Origin: Ochromonas danica
Lineage: Eukaryota; Sar; Chrysophyceae; Chromulinales; Chromulinaceae
Length of the DNA: 64,000 nucleotides
Direction of reading: 5' to 3'
Assembly (NCBI GenBank): GCA_015146655.1
Contig: VKHL01000070.1
Coordinates: 81,753-145,752, forward strand
Shown here: positions 34,921 through 45,826 of the stretch, piece by piece
How the letters are laid out: each line of letters starts with the position of its first letter
Position numbering within the stretch: the first letter of the stretch is position 1
Notes under the pieces: model-generated
Told to the model about the DNA's origin: nothing
What the model saw: the letters and a program-made list of their open reading frames with translations, nothing else
Database searches by the model: none
Translations under genes and position numbers: made by a program

Positions 34921-35150
34921 CCTCAATATTTCGGATTTGCAAGAATTACTAAACTGGAATGGGAGTAAAAAAGCTCGAATGGAGAAGCATTTAAGGATTT
35001 GTTACAGAAACTACAGGGAGAAAGAGGTTTAGACATTATCCCAAATTACAATGAAGAAAACAGTCTCGAGCATTGGATGGACGTGGGTAGTGATCTGGAA
35101 GTGGACGAAAATGAAAATGCTTTCGATGATGATGGAAGGACATTCAAATG
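34921..35150 (+). pseudogene. Duplicated fragment of the helicase-glycosyltransferase gene
   Basis: Matches 41365-41587 of the large gene. It is near-identical over the last ~150 bases (segment coding ENSLEHWMDVGSDLEVDENE) and more diverged at its start. It begins and ends abruptly, with no other part of the gene nearby. Confidence 0.9.
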
Positions 35151-35193
35151 AAGGACATGCACAATGCTCTCCTTCTCCACCTCTAGTAGAGAG

Positions 35194-36547
<1,354 letters not shown>

Positions 36548-36617
36548 AACATTGAACCTCTCTTCTCATCATCAACATCTTTGACTCTGTGGTCACAACA
36601 AGACAGCAACAACAACC

Positions 36618-39600
36618 ATGAAGGGTTCTGAAGATAAAACTAGAAAATGCAAAGACCCGCGCAATGTGAGTGCAGATCGCGAAATTGCTGAAACTTCAGT
36701 GAAATCAGAAGGCACCCCAGATGCTTACGAACCAATGTCTGATCGCGATGACCAACTTCCTGACTGGTCATCGATTCAAAACGGAGAAAAATTATGGGGA
36801 AAAATATTCAAAGCCTCGTGGTATAAACATGTGAAAAATTTTTATTCTAAATGTTTGCGTAAAATCTTAGAGGAAGAACTATGTCCTGATATCAAGAAAA
36901 ATAAAGAAGGGTCTAGTAAAACTACCGCCGTGATGAAGGACTTTCAATATTCAATTCAAAATATGTCAAGTGGAGATTTATCATTTATTACTTTAAGGAA
37001 TCGGCTCTCTAATACTTTTACTCCTGCTTGGATGGCTGACGCTCGTCGGTCATCAACAAAGTCAAAGAAGAAACACGAGAGATCTGAGGAACCTACAGCT
37101 GCCCCCTCTTCTCAAAAGCGACCAAAGAAAACGCTGCTTTCTCCAAAAATAGAAGCTCCTCCGTCAGGAGAAAAATGGCGAGCAAGCGTTGCAACACCAA
37201 ATAATCTGTTTCAAGAGTCTCCTTTCATTAGTACGAAAAAGAGTTGCGATAACAACAAGGACAACAACGAAGACAGATTGCAAGAGGAATGGCTGGGAGA
37301 TGAAATCCCACTCTCTCCAAGAAAAGAAGCTCCTCCATCTTCTGGAGAAAAGCGAACAAGAAGTATTGCAACATCAAATATTCCGTTTCGAAAGTCCTCT
37401 CCTTTCATTTGGAAGAAGCGTTGCGATAATATGTATATTTTAACGGACAACAGCGAAGACGTATTGCATGATGTTAGCTCAAACGGCAAAGACTATGCTG
37501 ATATTGAACAACTTTTAGAGTTCCTAAAAGTCAATAGTCAGAAAGCTGGAGTTCAGCTTCTTGCATTTGACAACTTTGATGAAGTTTTTATTTCTACAGA
37601 AGGAATAAGCAATCAAATTGATCTTGCTTTATCATCCTCAAAGTTCAGAAAGGAAGAGCTGCTGACACATTTTTTTGATCCTGATTTACTTTTTTATGAA
37701 TTGATGCTTTTTTACGAGTCTCTCTTTGAGCAGTATAGAGAGTTTTCCTCTGATACTACATCGAAACAACAATTCTCTTTAAAGGAAGTTTATTTCAGAC
37801 CTTCCTTGATTTCTAACATTAACTTCCAAGAAGTTAAACAGGAATTTTTGACTTTATTAAATCCTGACAACCACAACAACAATGATGATGATCTCATTGT
37901 ACTTGTCCGTCAATTTGCTGATACAGATATTTATTTGGTGGTACGAAGATTTAACGATGTAGTTAAAACAACGTTTTTCATCATGCACACGACTGACCCA
38001 AGTCCTGGATATGAAGAAGCTATGGTTGTGGAGAACTGTCAAGCTTCATTGGCGTCTTGGGCAGTAATATTGCAGTTGACAAGAGAAGAAGGGAATAGTG
38101 AATTTGATGATCTTGTACCTTGCAACCTCCCGAATATCTCGTATGACTCTCTTGTTCTGCAAGCCAAAAGCCAGTTTAAACAAATCGGCAATTGCAGCTT
38201 TCAATTCTTTTACAACGATGAACTTGTGCGAGCTGATGCCTCTCTTGAACAATATTTTAAAGGAGCTAATAATGTTCCTCCTACTTTTGTCATTAAGCTT
38301 ATAAATGACAAAGGAATTGACAAAGGAGTATTGGAAGAAAAGCTTCTGTCCATCGCATCATCGAACTCCTTTTCTTTGCCCATATTTCGTTCTCAGCAGC
38401 TCATTGCATCTAAGCTACTTGAAAAGGCAAAGGAAATTCTGAGCCAAAAAGTATTTAATGCATTTAATTTTCGTATCTTTGTACCCAAATATAATACTCT
38501 CCGTCAGCAGACGATTGACCGACTTGGATGTTTTAGTGATCTTGTCGCAGGGATGACCGAAAAAGAATTAACTGATCATGTTATTCTGTATCCCCAAAGC
38601 AAATCATCATCTCGAACAGTTGAGAAATTTAAAACGGAAATTCTAGAAAATCCTGATACATTATTTGTTATTATTGTTGATGAATGTCATTTCGCACCAA
38701 CCGTTGGAGCCATAGACTTATTGCATGATCCAGAGATCAACGAAAACAAGCATAAAAACATTTTAACCTTGTTAGTAAGTGCGACTCCATTCAATACGCT
38801 GAGTAAAACATCCAGGATCAGCAGAGAAAATGTGATCAACTGGAGTGACATAATTCATGCCGACTTGCCCGATTCCTATGTTGGATTTGAATATTTTGCC
38901 AGAACCTTGGCCTTCGTTCCATGTGTACAACCCAAAGTTAACATCAGTATCAGTATTGGAGAGGAGGAGGAGTCTCATCATGTATTTTCTTTGCCAAATC
39001 ATGATATTAAAGAGTACTTTGGTTACAAAGCCTTGACAGACGAACTCAATATTAAGCTTCAAGAACAGTTACCAAACCTTTCCGTTGATTGGGTTGAGAA
39101 AGAATTTAAATTTAAGATAACTTTCAAATCCCAATTTGACAACAAAGAAAGGAAGATTATCATTCAAAACAATGAATTTATGAAGAGTCTTGGATTTACT
39201 ACGGACATTGAGATTAACTCCAAGAAAGGAGCTTCAACCTTCTCGTCGGAGGATGTTAAAATTGACAGCAGCAATCCTGTAAAACATCAGCTAATTCGTT
39301 CAGATGAAAATTTTGTAGAGTTACGAAGGTTATTAGAAGCAAAATTTTCATTCTTGAAGAAAACAACTACTGGAGAAAAGGATGGAATTACTGGCAAGAG
39401 AATCAATAAAAGATTGAACAGTATAGGTAAACCTAGTGAACTGTTTGTTTATGGAGGAGAAGAAATCAAGAGTCGAATCATGAATGTTATTCACAGTTCA
39501 ATGACAAGCTCTTTGCCAGGGCCAGCCATTGTAAAAAATGGTTATATCATTGTTTTAGATTATATTTTATCGATTGCCTTTTATGCTGCTTGCTTTGGAG

Positions 39601-42600
39601 GAAAAACGAAAACAACTGATGTATCACCTAGAATGGTTGAACGCTATTTAGAGTATCTTTATTTAAGCTGCTTCCATGTCGAAGACAGAGAATTATTCAA
39701 TTTGGTTGATATGTTGAATGTAATTCTGGAAGATATGATTAAAGAGGGGGAAAAGTTGCTTCAAGCACAAACCAAATCAAATATCCCTTCAAACTCTTCG
39801 GATGTAATGATCTATCTAAAAATAGTTTTGGAGAAAAAGATTGCAGCCTATGAGAAGAAAGATATCACGATTGAAACCTACACTTGGTTTACTGAAACAG
39901 ACAGAATTATTTTCGATTTGATGGATTCCAAAAATACTTCGCCAATTGTGTTACTAAGATGTTATGACAACGATGAAAATCGGTCAATGCAAAAGATACT
40001 CAGACACTGTTTGGAAGTTTGCAACTTGGTGGGAAAGAATGGTGAGAGACCATTCAGCATCATTGGTGATATCTCTGGTACAAGAATTTTAAATGAAATA
40101 GAGCCGTATTTCTTGAATTTGGAAATTGATCATCAAGAATTTCAACGTTGCAAACTGGAGGATGTTCCCAAACTAAGGTCATTAAAGTTACAACAAGATG
40201 CCTCCTCCGACTTGCATTTATCAAAATCAAAATTGGTAATTAATGATGATATCAAGTATGAAGACTTAAGAGGGATAAAATGCTTGTTAATTTTATGTGA
40301 AAAAGGGAGAATGGGAGACACGTTTCCACATAGTTTAATGGTATTGGATTTAAGATTACGAACATGTCGGGCTGGTTCTGGTTTTATTCAGGAGATGGGA
40401 AGAATGTGTCGTTATCCCCGATATACGGAAGCTGTTGATGAGAAAAAGCTGCAGTCCTTCTTTGGTGATCGCTTTGACTATATGGACGTAGACTATACTG
40501 ATGCTGAGCATTCATTTGAAGAACTTTTCTCTAACGGTTGTATCGTTTTCAACAAACGCGATCAGTCTTTTGTTGGGTTGGCGCGAAATGAGCATCAATT
40601 GAATCGTTTGCTCCAGCGAATATCCAGTAGAAGTGTTTCTGCTTATTCGTTTCATAATTTGCGCGATCCCCTTCCTTATGCGTTAATAGATGATGACTAT
40701 TTAGAAGCAATCTTTAAAGCTGGAGATGAAAGAGAAGCGGAAATATTTGCAAACAATTCAGTATCTGAATTACAATCCTGTGAAGTACTACGGAACAAGA
40801 ATCGGATTTTAGAACATTTATCTTGCCCGTTTGGTATTGATGATTATGTGAATCAAAAAGTGAAAAAACCCTCCGCCGATTTCCTATACTCGTTGAGTAT
40901 AAGTAAGGAGCATTATGATTTGAAAAATACCGACAAACTGTTCAATCGGATGTTATTAAAAGCAGAATGTCAAATCGGTAAGACTGGCGCGTTTTTGGCA
41001 TTCTTGTATTTGTTGAATGCAAGCATTAATTCTTGTCCAAAGCTTCCACCTCAAATTAAACCAAAAACCTTTGCTTATCAGTGGTATATCCCTTATTGGC
41101 ATAACTTAACGGTACTTAAGCAGCCTCCAATCGAATATGGACAACCGAAATTGGGGAAGTATCATTTGAAAATATTAATGCAAAGAGCCTCCTTGTTAAA
41201 ATCCCTGTATACAACTTCGACTGCGGCTCAATATATTGACCAACTGATTGAAGTCGAATGTATTCAAGTTGCTGGGGCATTGACTTCATTGAAATTAATT
41301 GCAGACCAGTTCAAGCTTGATCAACTACAGTTATCTAAAATATTTGAATCACGTCATCATCAATATTTGGAGAGATTACTAAACTGGGATGGACGTATGA
41401 GCGGCAAAAACTCGAATGGAGAAGCATTTGAGGATTTGTTGCTGAAATTACAGGGAGAAAGAGGTTTAGACATTATCCCAAATTACAAGGAAGAAAACAG
41501 TCTCGAGCATTGGATGGACGTGGGTAGTGATCTGGAAGTGGACGAAAATGAAAATGCTTTCGATGATGATGGAAGGACATTCAAACCGAATGATGCACCA
41601 CTGGGAGTTGAATTATCAACTGAAAGGCAAGAGGACTTTTCAGCAAAATCGTTACTGCAACACTTTTCTAACAATGGTGATAATGATGACCAACAATGGA
41701 AAGAATATCCTTTAACTTGGGAACATGATGAGATCAGAGTATCTATCCCATCAAGATATGGTCTGGATAGTATCGACGATATGATAGGAAAAGTTCCGAG
41801 AATCATTAAAAACTGGATTTTCACTCCTTCCTATTTAGGTCGTTCTCGTTTAGGAGAGAAATTGTTGATGAGGACTGATTGCTTCCCTGGACTAGAGATA
41901 GGTGAAGACTACATTCAAGTTCTAGTCGTTCAAAAAGCTCAGTTTGATAGTTACGTGAAATATTATGGAGCACAATATATTGTCGTTCAATTACCGGATT
42001 CCACGATATTTGACATTAGTAGTTCTGGTCGGAAGAGATATTTCGCGAATACTGGAGGCGTTGGATATGCGCGAAGATTTATACAAGAATTTGCTACGTA
42101 TTATTTAGGGTTAAAGGCAATATGGATGTTGGATGATAATATTAAGGCTTGCTACCGCTTATCGATTCCTAAGGATTATTCCCAGCCAGTAAGAAATGAC
42201 AGTTCAAATCAATTAAAATATGAAGCTACTAGCTTTAAAGAAGTTATGCTCACTGTGGAAGAGATTTGTGAGTTCAGTTCATCTTCTTTAGTTGCGGATA
42301 TCCAGTGGAGAGAAGAATCACTGATTAAAGCACCAGACAAAGTGTTTCGAAGTATTCAAATGGAAACAAACCCTTATAACGACATTGGGAAAGTAACTAG
42401 TTTTCGAGATTATATCGGATCCACTGAGAAGGCATATGGAATTATCGGAATTGCAAGATCACTGAATCAGTACCAATTGATCAAAGAACCTATTAAAGTC
42501 ACCCATAGTGTCTATTCCTTTTTTCTGTTCAATTTGGAAGCTGCAGCATATCACAATTTGTATTATTCCCCACGTCCTATATGGGAAGATATTGAGATGA

Positions 42601-43187
42601 TTCATATGATGGAAGAAAAGGATTTAGTTGTTTGCAAATTGCAAATGTTTTCCCATTATAAACCTCCACACGGATTAAGAAAGCCATTGGAATTACCAAA
42701 GCAACCGGAGCTTATTATTGAGTCTTCTAAGTTCTGTGATTTGATCTCGGAATTAGACAATAACTTCAAGATCATCGTCTTAGAAGAGCAAAACCAACAA
42801 AGCCATGATGCTGATGGTGGTTTATTATGTGAAGTGAAGAAAGACCTCGTTGAGTTTTATCCCGAGCAGGTGCTCTTTTCGAATAATGGTCAAGATGGTT
42901 TGCAGAATACAGAAAATCTCATTATTTTAGATTTCATAAATCTTTCCATGTTAAAGGAGGCACATAAACGTTACGCATTTATACTCGCTTCATTTTATTA
43001 TTTGGACAAGAATTTTGGTCTACCATCTTCTGCTAGAAAGATTATTTTTATTGTCCCTTCTCCTCGCGACCAGAAGGAAGTGGTGATGAGATTTCGCGAA
43101 TTTGATTTTAATATTTTGTCTTATGATGTGGATTCGAATCGAAGAATCGCTGACGATTACATTCTGCTGATTTTAACTCGCAATTGA
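36618..43187 (+). CDS. Circularly permuted SF2 helicase fused to a TAGT/GREB1-type glycosyltransferase
   Basis: A single intronless 2189-residue ORF. Helicase motifs appear in permuted order: DECH box VIIVDECHF (688-691), motif III SATPFN (721-726), motif VI QEMGRMCRY (1258-1266), and only then a motif-I-like AECQIGKTGAF with GKT at 1454-1456. This is the order described for the cpSF2 domain of GREB1-family proteins. The C-terminal ~450 residues look like the partner GT-A glycosyltransferase (TAGT): ANTGGVGYARRF at 1810 and a metal/nucleotide-sugar-binding-like IWMLDDNI with Asp1839-Asp1840. The N-terminal 300 residues are basic and disordered with two SPxxEAPPSxGEK-type repeats. Known relatives act on DNA bases or nuclear proteins; the substrate here is unknown. 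Absence of introns and patchwork surroundings suggest acquisition from a virus or mobile element. Both key active-site motifs are intact. Confidence 0.75.
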   Translation: MKGSEDKTRKCKDPRNVSADREIAETSVKSEGTPDAYEPMSDRDDQLPDWSSIQNGEKLWGKIFKASWYKHVKNFYSKCLRKILEEELCPDIKKNKEGSSKTTAVMKDFQYSIQNMSSGDLSFITLRNRLSNTFTPAWMADARRSSTKSKKKHERSEEPTAAPSSQKRPKKTLLSPKIEAPPSGEKWRASVATPNNLFQESPFISTKKSCDNNKDNNEDRLQEEWLGDEIPLSPRKEAPPSSGEKRTRSIATSNIPFRKSSPFIWKKRCDNMYILTDNSEDVLHDVSSNGKDYADIEQLLEFLKVNSQKAGVQLLAFDNFDEVFISTEGISNQIDLALSSSKFRKEELLTHFFDPDLLFYELMLFYESLFEQYREFSSDTTSKQQFSLKEVYFRPSLISNINFQEVKQEFLTLLNPDNHNNNDDDLIVLVRQFADTDIYLVVRRFNDVVKTTFFIMHTTDPSPGYEEAMVVENCQASLASWAVILQLTREEGNSEFDDLVPCNLPNISYDSLVLQAKSQFKQIGNCSFQFFYNDELVRADASLEQYFKGANNVPPTFVIKLINDKGIDKGVLEEKLLSIASSNSFSLPIFRSQQLIASKLLEKAKEILSQKVFNAFNFRIFVPKYNTLRQQTIDRLGCFSDLVAGMTEKELTDHVILYPQSKSSSRTVEKFKTEILENPDTLFVIIVDECHFAPTVGAIDLLHDPEINENKHKNILTLLVSATPFNTLSKTSRISRENVINWSDIIHADLPDSYVGFEYFARTLAFVPCVQPKVNISISIGEEEESHHVFSLPNHDIKEYFGYKALTDELNIKLQEQLPNLSVDWVEKEFKFKITFKSQFDNKERKIIIQNNEFMKSLGFTTDIEINSKKGASTFSSEDVKIDSSNPVKHQLIRSDENFVELRRLLEAKFSFLKKTTTGEKDGITGKRINKRLNSIGKPSELFVYGGEEIKSRIMNVIHSSMTSSLPGPAIVKNGYIIVLDYILSIAFYAACFGGKTKTTDVSPRMVERYLEYLYLSCFHVEDRELFNLVDMLNVILEDMIKEGEKLLQAQTKSNIPSNSSDVMIYLKIVLEKKIAAYEKKDITIETYTWFTETDRIIFDLMDSKNTSPIVLLRCYDNDENRSMQKILRHCLEVCNLVGKNGERPFSIIGDISGTRILNEIEPYFLNLEIDHQEFQRCKLEDVPKLRSLKLQQDASSDLHLSKSKLVINDDIKYEDLRGIKCLLILCEKGRMGDTFPHSLMVLDLRLRTCRAGSGFIQEMGRMCRYPRYTEAVDEKKLQSFFGDRFDYMDVDYTDAEHSFEELFSNGCIVFNKRDQSFVGLARNEHQLNRLLQRISSRSVSAYSFHNLRDPLPYALIDDDYLEAIFKAGDEREAEIFANNSVSELQSCEVLRNKNRILEHLSCPFGIDDYVNQKVKKPSADFLYSLSISKEHYDLKNTDKLFNRMLLKAECQIGKTGAFLAFLYLLNASINSCPKLPPQIKPKTFAYQWYIPYWHNLTVLKQPPIEYGQPKLGKYHLKILMQRASLLKSLYTTSTAAQYIDQLIEVECIQVAGALTSLKLIADQFKLDQLQLSKIFESRHHQYLERLLNWDGRMSGKNSNGEAFEDLLLKLQGERGLDIIPNYKEENSLEHWMDVGSDLEVDENENAFDDDGRTFKPNDAPLGVELSTERQEDFSAKSLLQHFSNNGDNDDQQWKEYPLTWEHDEIRVSIPSRYGLDSIDDMIGKVPRIIKNWIFTPSYLGRSRLGEKLLMRTDCFPGLEIGEDYIQVLVVQKAQFDSYVKYYGAQYIVVQLPDSTIFDISSSGRKRYFANTGGVGYARRFIQEFATYYLGLKAIWMLDDNIKACYRLSIPKDYSQPVRNDSSNQLKYEATSFKEVMLTVEEICEFSSSSLVADIQWREESLIKAPDKVFRSIQMETNPYNDIGKVTSFRDYIGSTEKAYGIIGIARSLNQYQLIKEPIKVTHSVYSFFLFNLEAAAYHNLYYSPRPIWEDIEMIHMMEEKDLVVCKLQMFSHYKPPHGLRKPLELPKQPELIIESSKFCDLISELDNNFKIIVLEEQNQQSHDADGGLLCEVKKDLVEFYPEQVLFSNNGQDGLQNTENLIILDFINLSMLKEAHKRYAFILASFYYLDKNFGLPSSARKIIFIVPSPRDQKEVVMRFREFDFNILSYDVDSNRRIADDYILLILTRN

Positions 43188-43254
43188 TTAAAATCTTGTC
43201 ATTGCTGCTTCCTGAGTTGCTTTTCCTCGGTCTTGATATTTTATTTACAGCATT

Positions 43255-43495
43255 GGATAAGAAGATGGCTGCTTTTTGGACCTTCTTCTGAGAGAGAAGA
43301 TAGTAGAGAAGGGTAGCAGGAAGAGAGACTTGGAAGAAGTTTAGACTACTACTTGGTGATCGATGGTAGTATTGAGATAGTATTGAGGTAGTGTGCTGTG
43401 GTGGGCCAATGCCACTAGACTGGGCTAATATCAAATACATATCCCCTAATAATCATTAGACTGGGTGATTACTGTAAATGCAACAATCTTCCCCG
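43255..43495 (+). pseudogene. Duplicated 3' end of the ankyrin gene
   Basis: Resembles 32547-32755: the last exon (CTTCTTCTGAGAGAGAAG, AAGAGAGACTTGGAAGAAG, then the stop) and 3' flank up to ATGCAACAATCT, with several indels. There are no upstream repeats. It lies directly after the helicase-glycosyltransferase gene. Confidence 0.8.
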
Positions 43496-43519
43496 TCATT
43501 TTCGTCCTCATCACCATCC

Positions 43520-43575
43520 AACTCCCGCGCAAAATCGGCGCTGTCGTCGACAATTTCCGATTTTGCGCGGGAGTT
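43520..43575. repeat. Perfect 19-bp inverted repeat (hairpin)
   Basis: Arm AACTCCCGCGCAAAATCGG at 43520-43538 and its exact reverse complement at 43557-43575, with an 18-base loop. It is GC-rich compared with its surroundings and has no poly-T after it. Confidence 0.95.
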
Positions 43576-43752
43576 CTGTGGCATTTTTCACTTCCAACGT
43601 CCAACGTCACTTTCACTTTCTGTTTTACTTACATACTTAACAAGTAGAAGACCGACGAAGTCTTATTTTTGAAGCAGAAGATGTAGAACTGCCTAAGAGC
43701 AGAGCCAGAGGTGACGGTCAGGAAGATTATAGGGACGGCAGTACCAGTATGA

Positions 43753-44682
43753 TCAAAGGAGAAAAACAGTGTTAGAATAAGCCTCCCAGGTTAGAAATGA
43801 AAAATGAAGGACAACAGCATTGATTACGTGGTGTAGAAGATTGGATACAAGGGAAAGATGAAGAAGGTTGGTGGAAAGCACAAGAAGATGGTCGACGTTT
43901 TTGGCAAAAGTATCAAGATATCGCTCAGTATCTCTTTGAGTGGATAAACCTTTTGATGTCAATACGGAAATTTGTTCTATGTAGTTTTCCATTTCCTCTT
44001 GATATTCCACTTGAGCTTGTTCAATGTATGCTCTACGGTTTTCTTTTACGACTTCAATCGCCTTATCAGTCTGTTTCAGGCTGGTAACAAGACCTCGTAG
44101 ATCACGTTCTGCATTTGATTTCACACGTTTGTTTTCTTTAGTGGGTGTATGATTTGGTTGTGTTCTACGCTCGATATCTGCTATAAGTTTTCTCTGTGCT
44201 TCAATCATTCCGTCAAATTCGGCACGTTGGCTTTCTAGTATTGCCAGACCAAATGTGGATTCATCTATATCACACCATTCTGCTTCAGTTTGAGGTACGT
44301 CCAATGAAGGAGGTATTTCTGCCGCAAGATTTGCATTGGCTTCCTTGCCCAACTCTCTCAACCTTGCATTGTATGTATCTATCTCGGCTTGTTCTGGTCT
44401 GGACAATACTTTCTTTTGGGCCAGTTCTGTTGGTGTAACTCTACTATTGTATCCAATTCTATCCAATTTTGCACGTATCACATTTTCTGTGTTATCCTTC
44501 AACAGATACTTTTCATCTAGCTTAGATGTACGTGTGACAGCAGCAGTTGGAGGACGTTCAGGTTTCTCATCCTTTTGTGCTTTGAGTTGCATGTTTTGTA
44601 AATGCAATTTTGCGTGAGTTTCATCATAGTCTAATCTCGCAAGATCTTGACTGGTTTTGTGTTTCTGTCTTCTAGTACTCAT
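43753..44682 (-). CDS. Virus-like coiled-coil protein with host-derived C-terminal tail
   Basis: 309 residues from the ATG at 44682. About residues 1-248 belong to the cassette: a charged, helical protein with heptad-rich stretches (ILESQRAEFDGMIEAQRKL). After KGLSTQ the frame runs into the duplicated kinase-gene fragment at 43937, so the last ~60 residues are a chance fusion. The native C-terminus is missing. No family is recognised. Confidence 0.6.
   Translation of the reverse strand: MSTRRQKHKTSQDLARLDYDETHAKLHLQNMQLKAQKDEKPERPPTAAVTRTSKLDEKYLLKDNTENVIRAKLDRIGYNSRVTPTELAQKKVLSRPEQAEIDTYNARLRELGKEANANLAAEIPPSLDVPQTEAEWCDIDESTFGLAILESQRAEFDGMIEAQRKLIADIERRTQPNHTPTKENKRVKSNAERDLRGLVTSLKQTDKAIEVVKENRRAYIEQAQVEYQEEMENYIEQISVLTSKGLSTQRDTERYLDTFAKNVDHLLVLSTNLLHLSLVSNLLHHVINAVVLHFSFLTWEAYSNTVFLL
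43796..43937 (+). pseudogene. Scrambled fragment of the APH/EcKL kinase gene
   Basis: 43796-43911 matches 33631-33745. The match then jumps to a piece of 33986-34010 (CAAGATATCGCTCAGTATCTC) and stops exactly where the virus-like cassette starts. It carries frame-disrupting changes and an internal deletion of about 240 bases. Confidence 0.9.
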
Positions 44683-44738
44683 AGTATATATTAGTATTAG
44701 AATATAAATAAATATAATAGAAATGTATTTGAATCCTA

Positions 44739-45446
44739 TTAGAACTCATCCGGATCCAACATTCCTATGAAATTATGACGGTATTTTGTTTCAACCGGAT
44801 CTTTCACAGCTATAGTTAAAAATTCTCCATTGTTTTGAGTACAATGATTGTGCATACGTCTCATTGTTCTAACATCTGTATCACTTGCATATTTTCTTAG
44901 AATTCTGCCAACGTCATCCTGATCTGTCAGTTTAAATAATTGCAAGTATGCAACCTGACGTCTAATAAATTTTGGTGTCGATACATAGTCCTGTGCCAAA
45001 AACATACATGTGAATCCTACCTTACGTGCACACATAAACCATTTGGCAATTTGTTTCAATACTTTCTCATCACCATACTTTTTTACACTATCATCAAATA
45101 CAATTAACTTTTCCAGATCTTTGCTTTCATCCGTTTTGTAGTTGTCAATGTTAGGCAACTCTGCAACGTTGTCGATTAGTTGTAGCCCATCGATGGCACC
45201 GGCTAGATAATTATAGTATGGTTCATCACTCGAACTACCAGTATATATGATAATTTCAAAGAATCTACCATCTTTGCGATGTAAAAACTCCACAACACTA
45301 TTAGTTTTACCACAACCAGTGGGACCTATGGTTACTATCATACTGCTTGGTTTAATCATATGTGATGGAAATGTTGGATCCTCCTTTTTGATTGACCTAA
45401 ACTGTTTGGGCATAGATTCCATCCAGTTTCGTACTTTGTCCGTCAT
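44739..45446 (-). CDS. A32/FtsK-HerA-type DNA-packaging ATPase
   Basis: 235 residues from the ATG at 45446. Walker A is IGPTGCGKTNSV and Walker B is KLIVFDDSV. A downstream CARKVGFTCMFLAQDYVS segment is the sensor-like helix and strand usual in virophage, Polinton and NCLDV packaging ATPases (position of the conserved Gln in AQDY). Length is normal for this family. It would pump genomic DNA into capsids, yet no capsid gene is nearby. The ORF appears intact. Confidence 0.8.
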   Translation of the reverse strand: MTDKVRNWMESMPKQFRSIKKEDPTFPSHMIKPSSMIVTIGPTGCGKTNSVVEFLHRKDGRFFEIIIYTGSSSDEPYYNYLAGAIDGLQLIDNVAELPNIDNYKTDESKDLEKLIVFDDSVKKYGDEKVLKQIAKWFMCARKVGFTCMFLAQDYVSTPKFIRRQVAYLQLFKLTDQDDVGRILRKYASDTDVRTMRRMHNHCTQNNGEFLTIAVKDPVETKYRHNFIGMLDPDEF

Positions 45447-45499
45447 TAGATATAATATTACCAGAGATAAAATTATATCCAAATTATAAATTATAAAAA

Positions 45500-45748
45500 T
45501 TAGTCACTATCGCTGTCGCTATCTGAATCGCTGTCACTATCGCTATCTGTTTCTCTCTTTTTGAGATCACGATTAAAATCACGACGTCTCTTACAATAGT
45601 CTGTTTTCATATGTTTCCATATGTTCTCATGACGTACACTACGTCCACAATGTTTACATTCCTCCTTAGCAGATTGTTTGGCATCTATCTTGGCCTTGTT
45701 TTTTGCATAGTATTGGCGATTGTATTCGTCTCGTGCAGCTTTATCCAT
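45500..45748 (-). CDS. Small zinc-finger-like protein with Asp-Ser tail
   Basis: 82 residues. A basic helical start (RDEYNRQYYAKNKAKIDAK) precedes CKHCGRSVRHENIWKHMKTDYC (C-x2-C-x10-H then H and C in CCHC spacing). It ends in an eight-fold Asp-Ser run. DNA or RNA binding is likely. It shares the 78-base divergent promoter with the integrase. Confidence 0.6.
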   Translation of the reverse strand: MDKAARDEYNRQYYAKNKAKIDAKQSAKEECKHCGRSVRHENIWKHMKTDYCKRRRDFNRDLKKRETDSDSDSDSDSDSDSD

Positions 45749-45780
45749 ATGTTTATTCTTACTTTTGTATATTGAATTAT

Positions 45781-45792
45781 CTTTAAGTATAT
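45781..45792. promoter_or_regulatory. CTTTAAGTATAT motif, divergent virus-like promoter
   Basis: Lies between the zinc-finger and integrase genes. Related copies are at 48481-48505, 48846-48864, 49203-49211 and 51551-51578, each directly upstream of a cassette gene. Probably a late or early promoter element of the element; role inferred. Confidence 0.5.
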
Positions 45793-45826
45793 TTGGAATA
45801 ATATTTTTTATCTATGCCAAATGTAG

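Noticed and set aside
40962-40990. Motif-I-like GKT in the giant protein as a second, separate P-loop ATPase
   Set aside because: No Walker B follows it within a domain's length; with the upstream DECH and motif VI it completes one permuted helicase.
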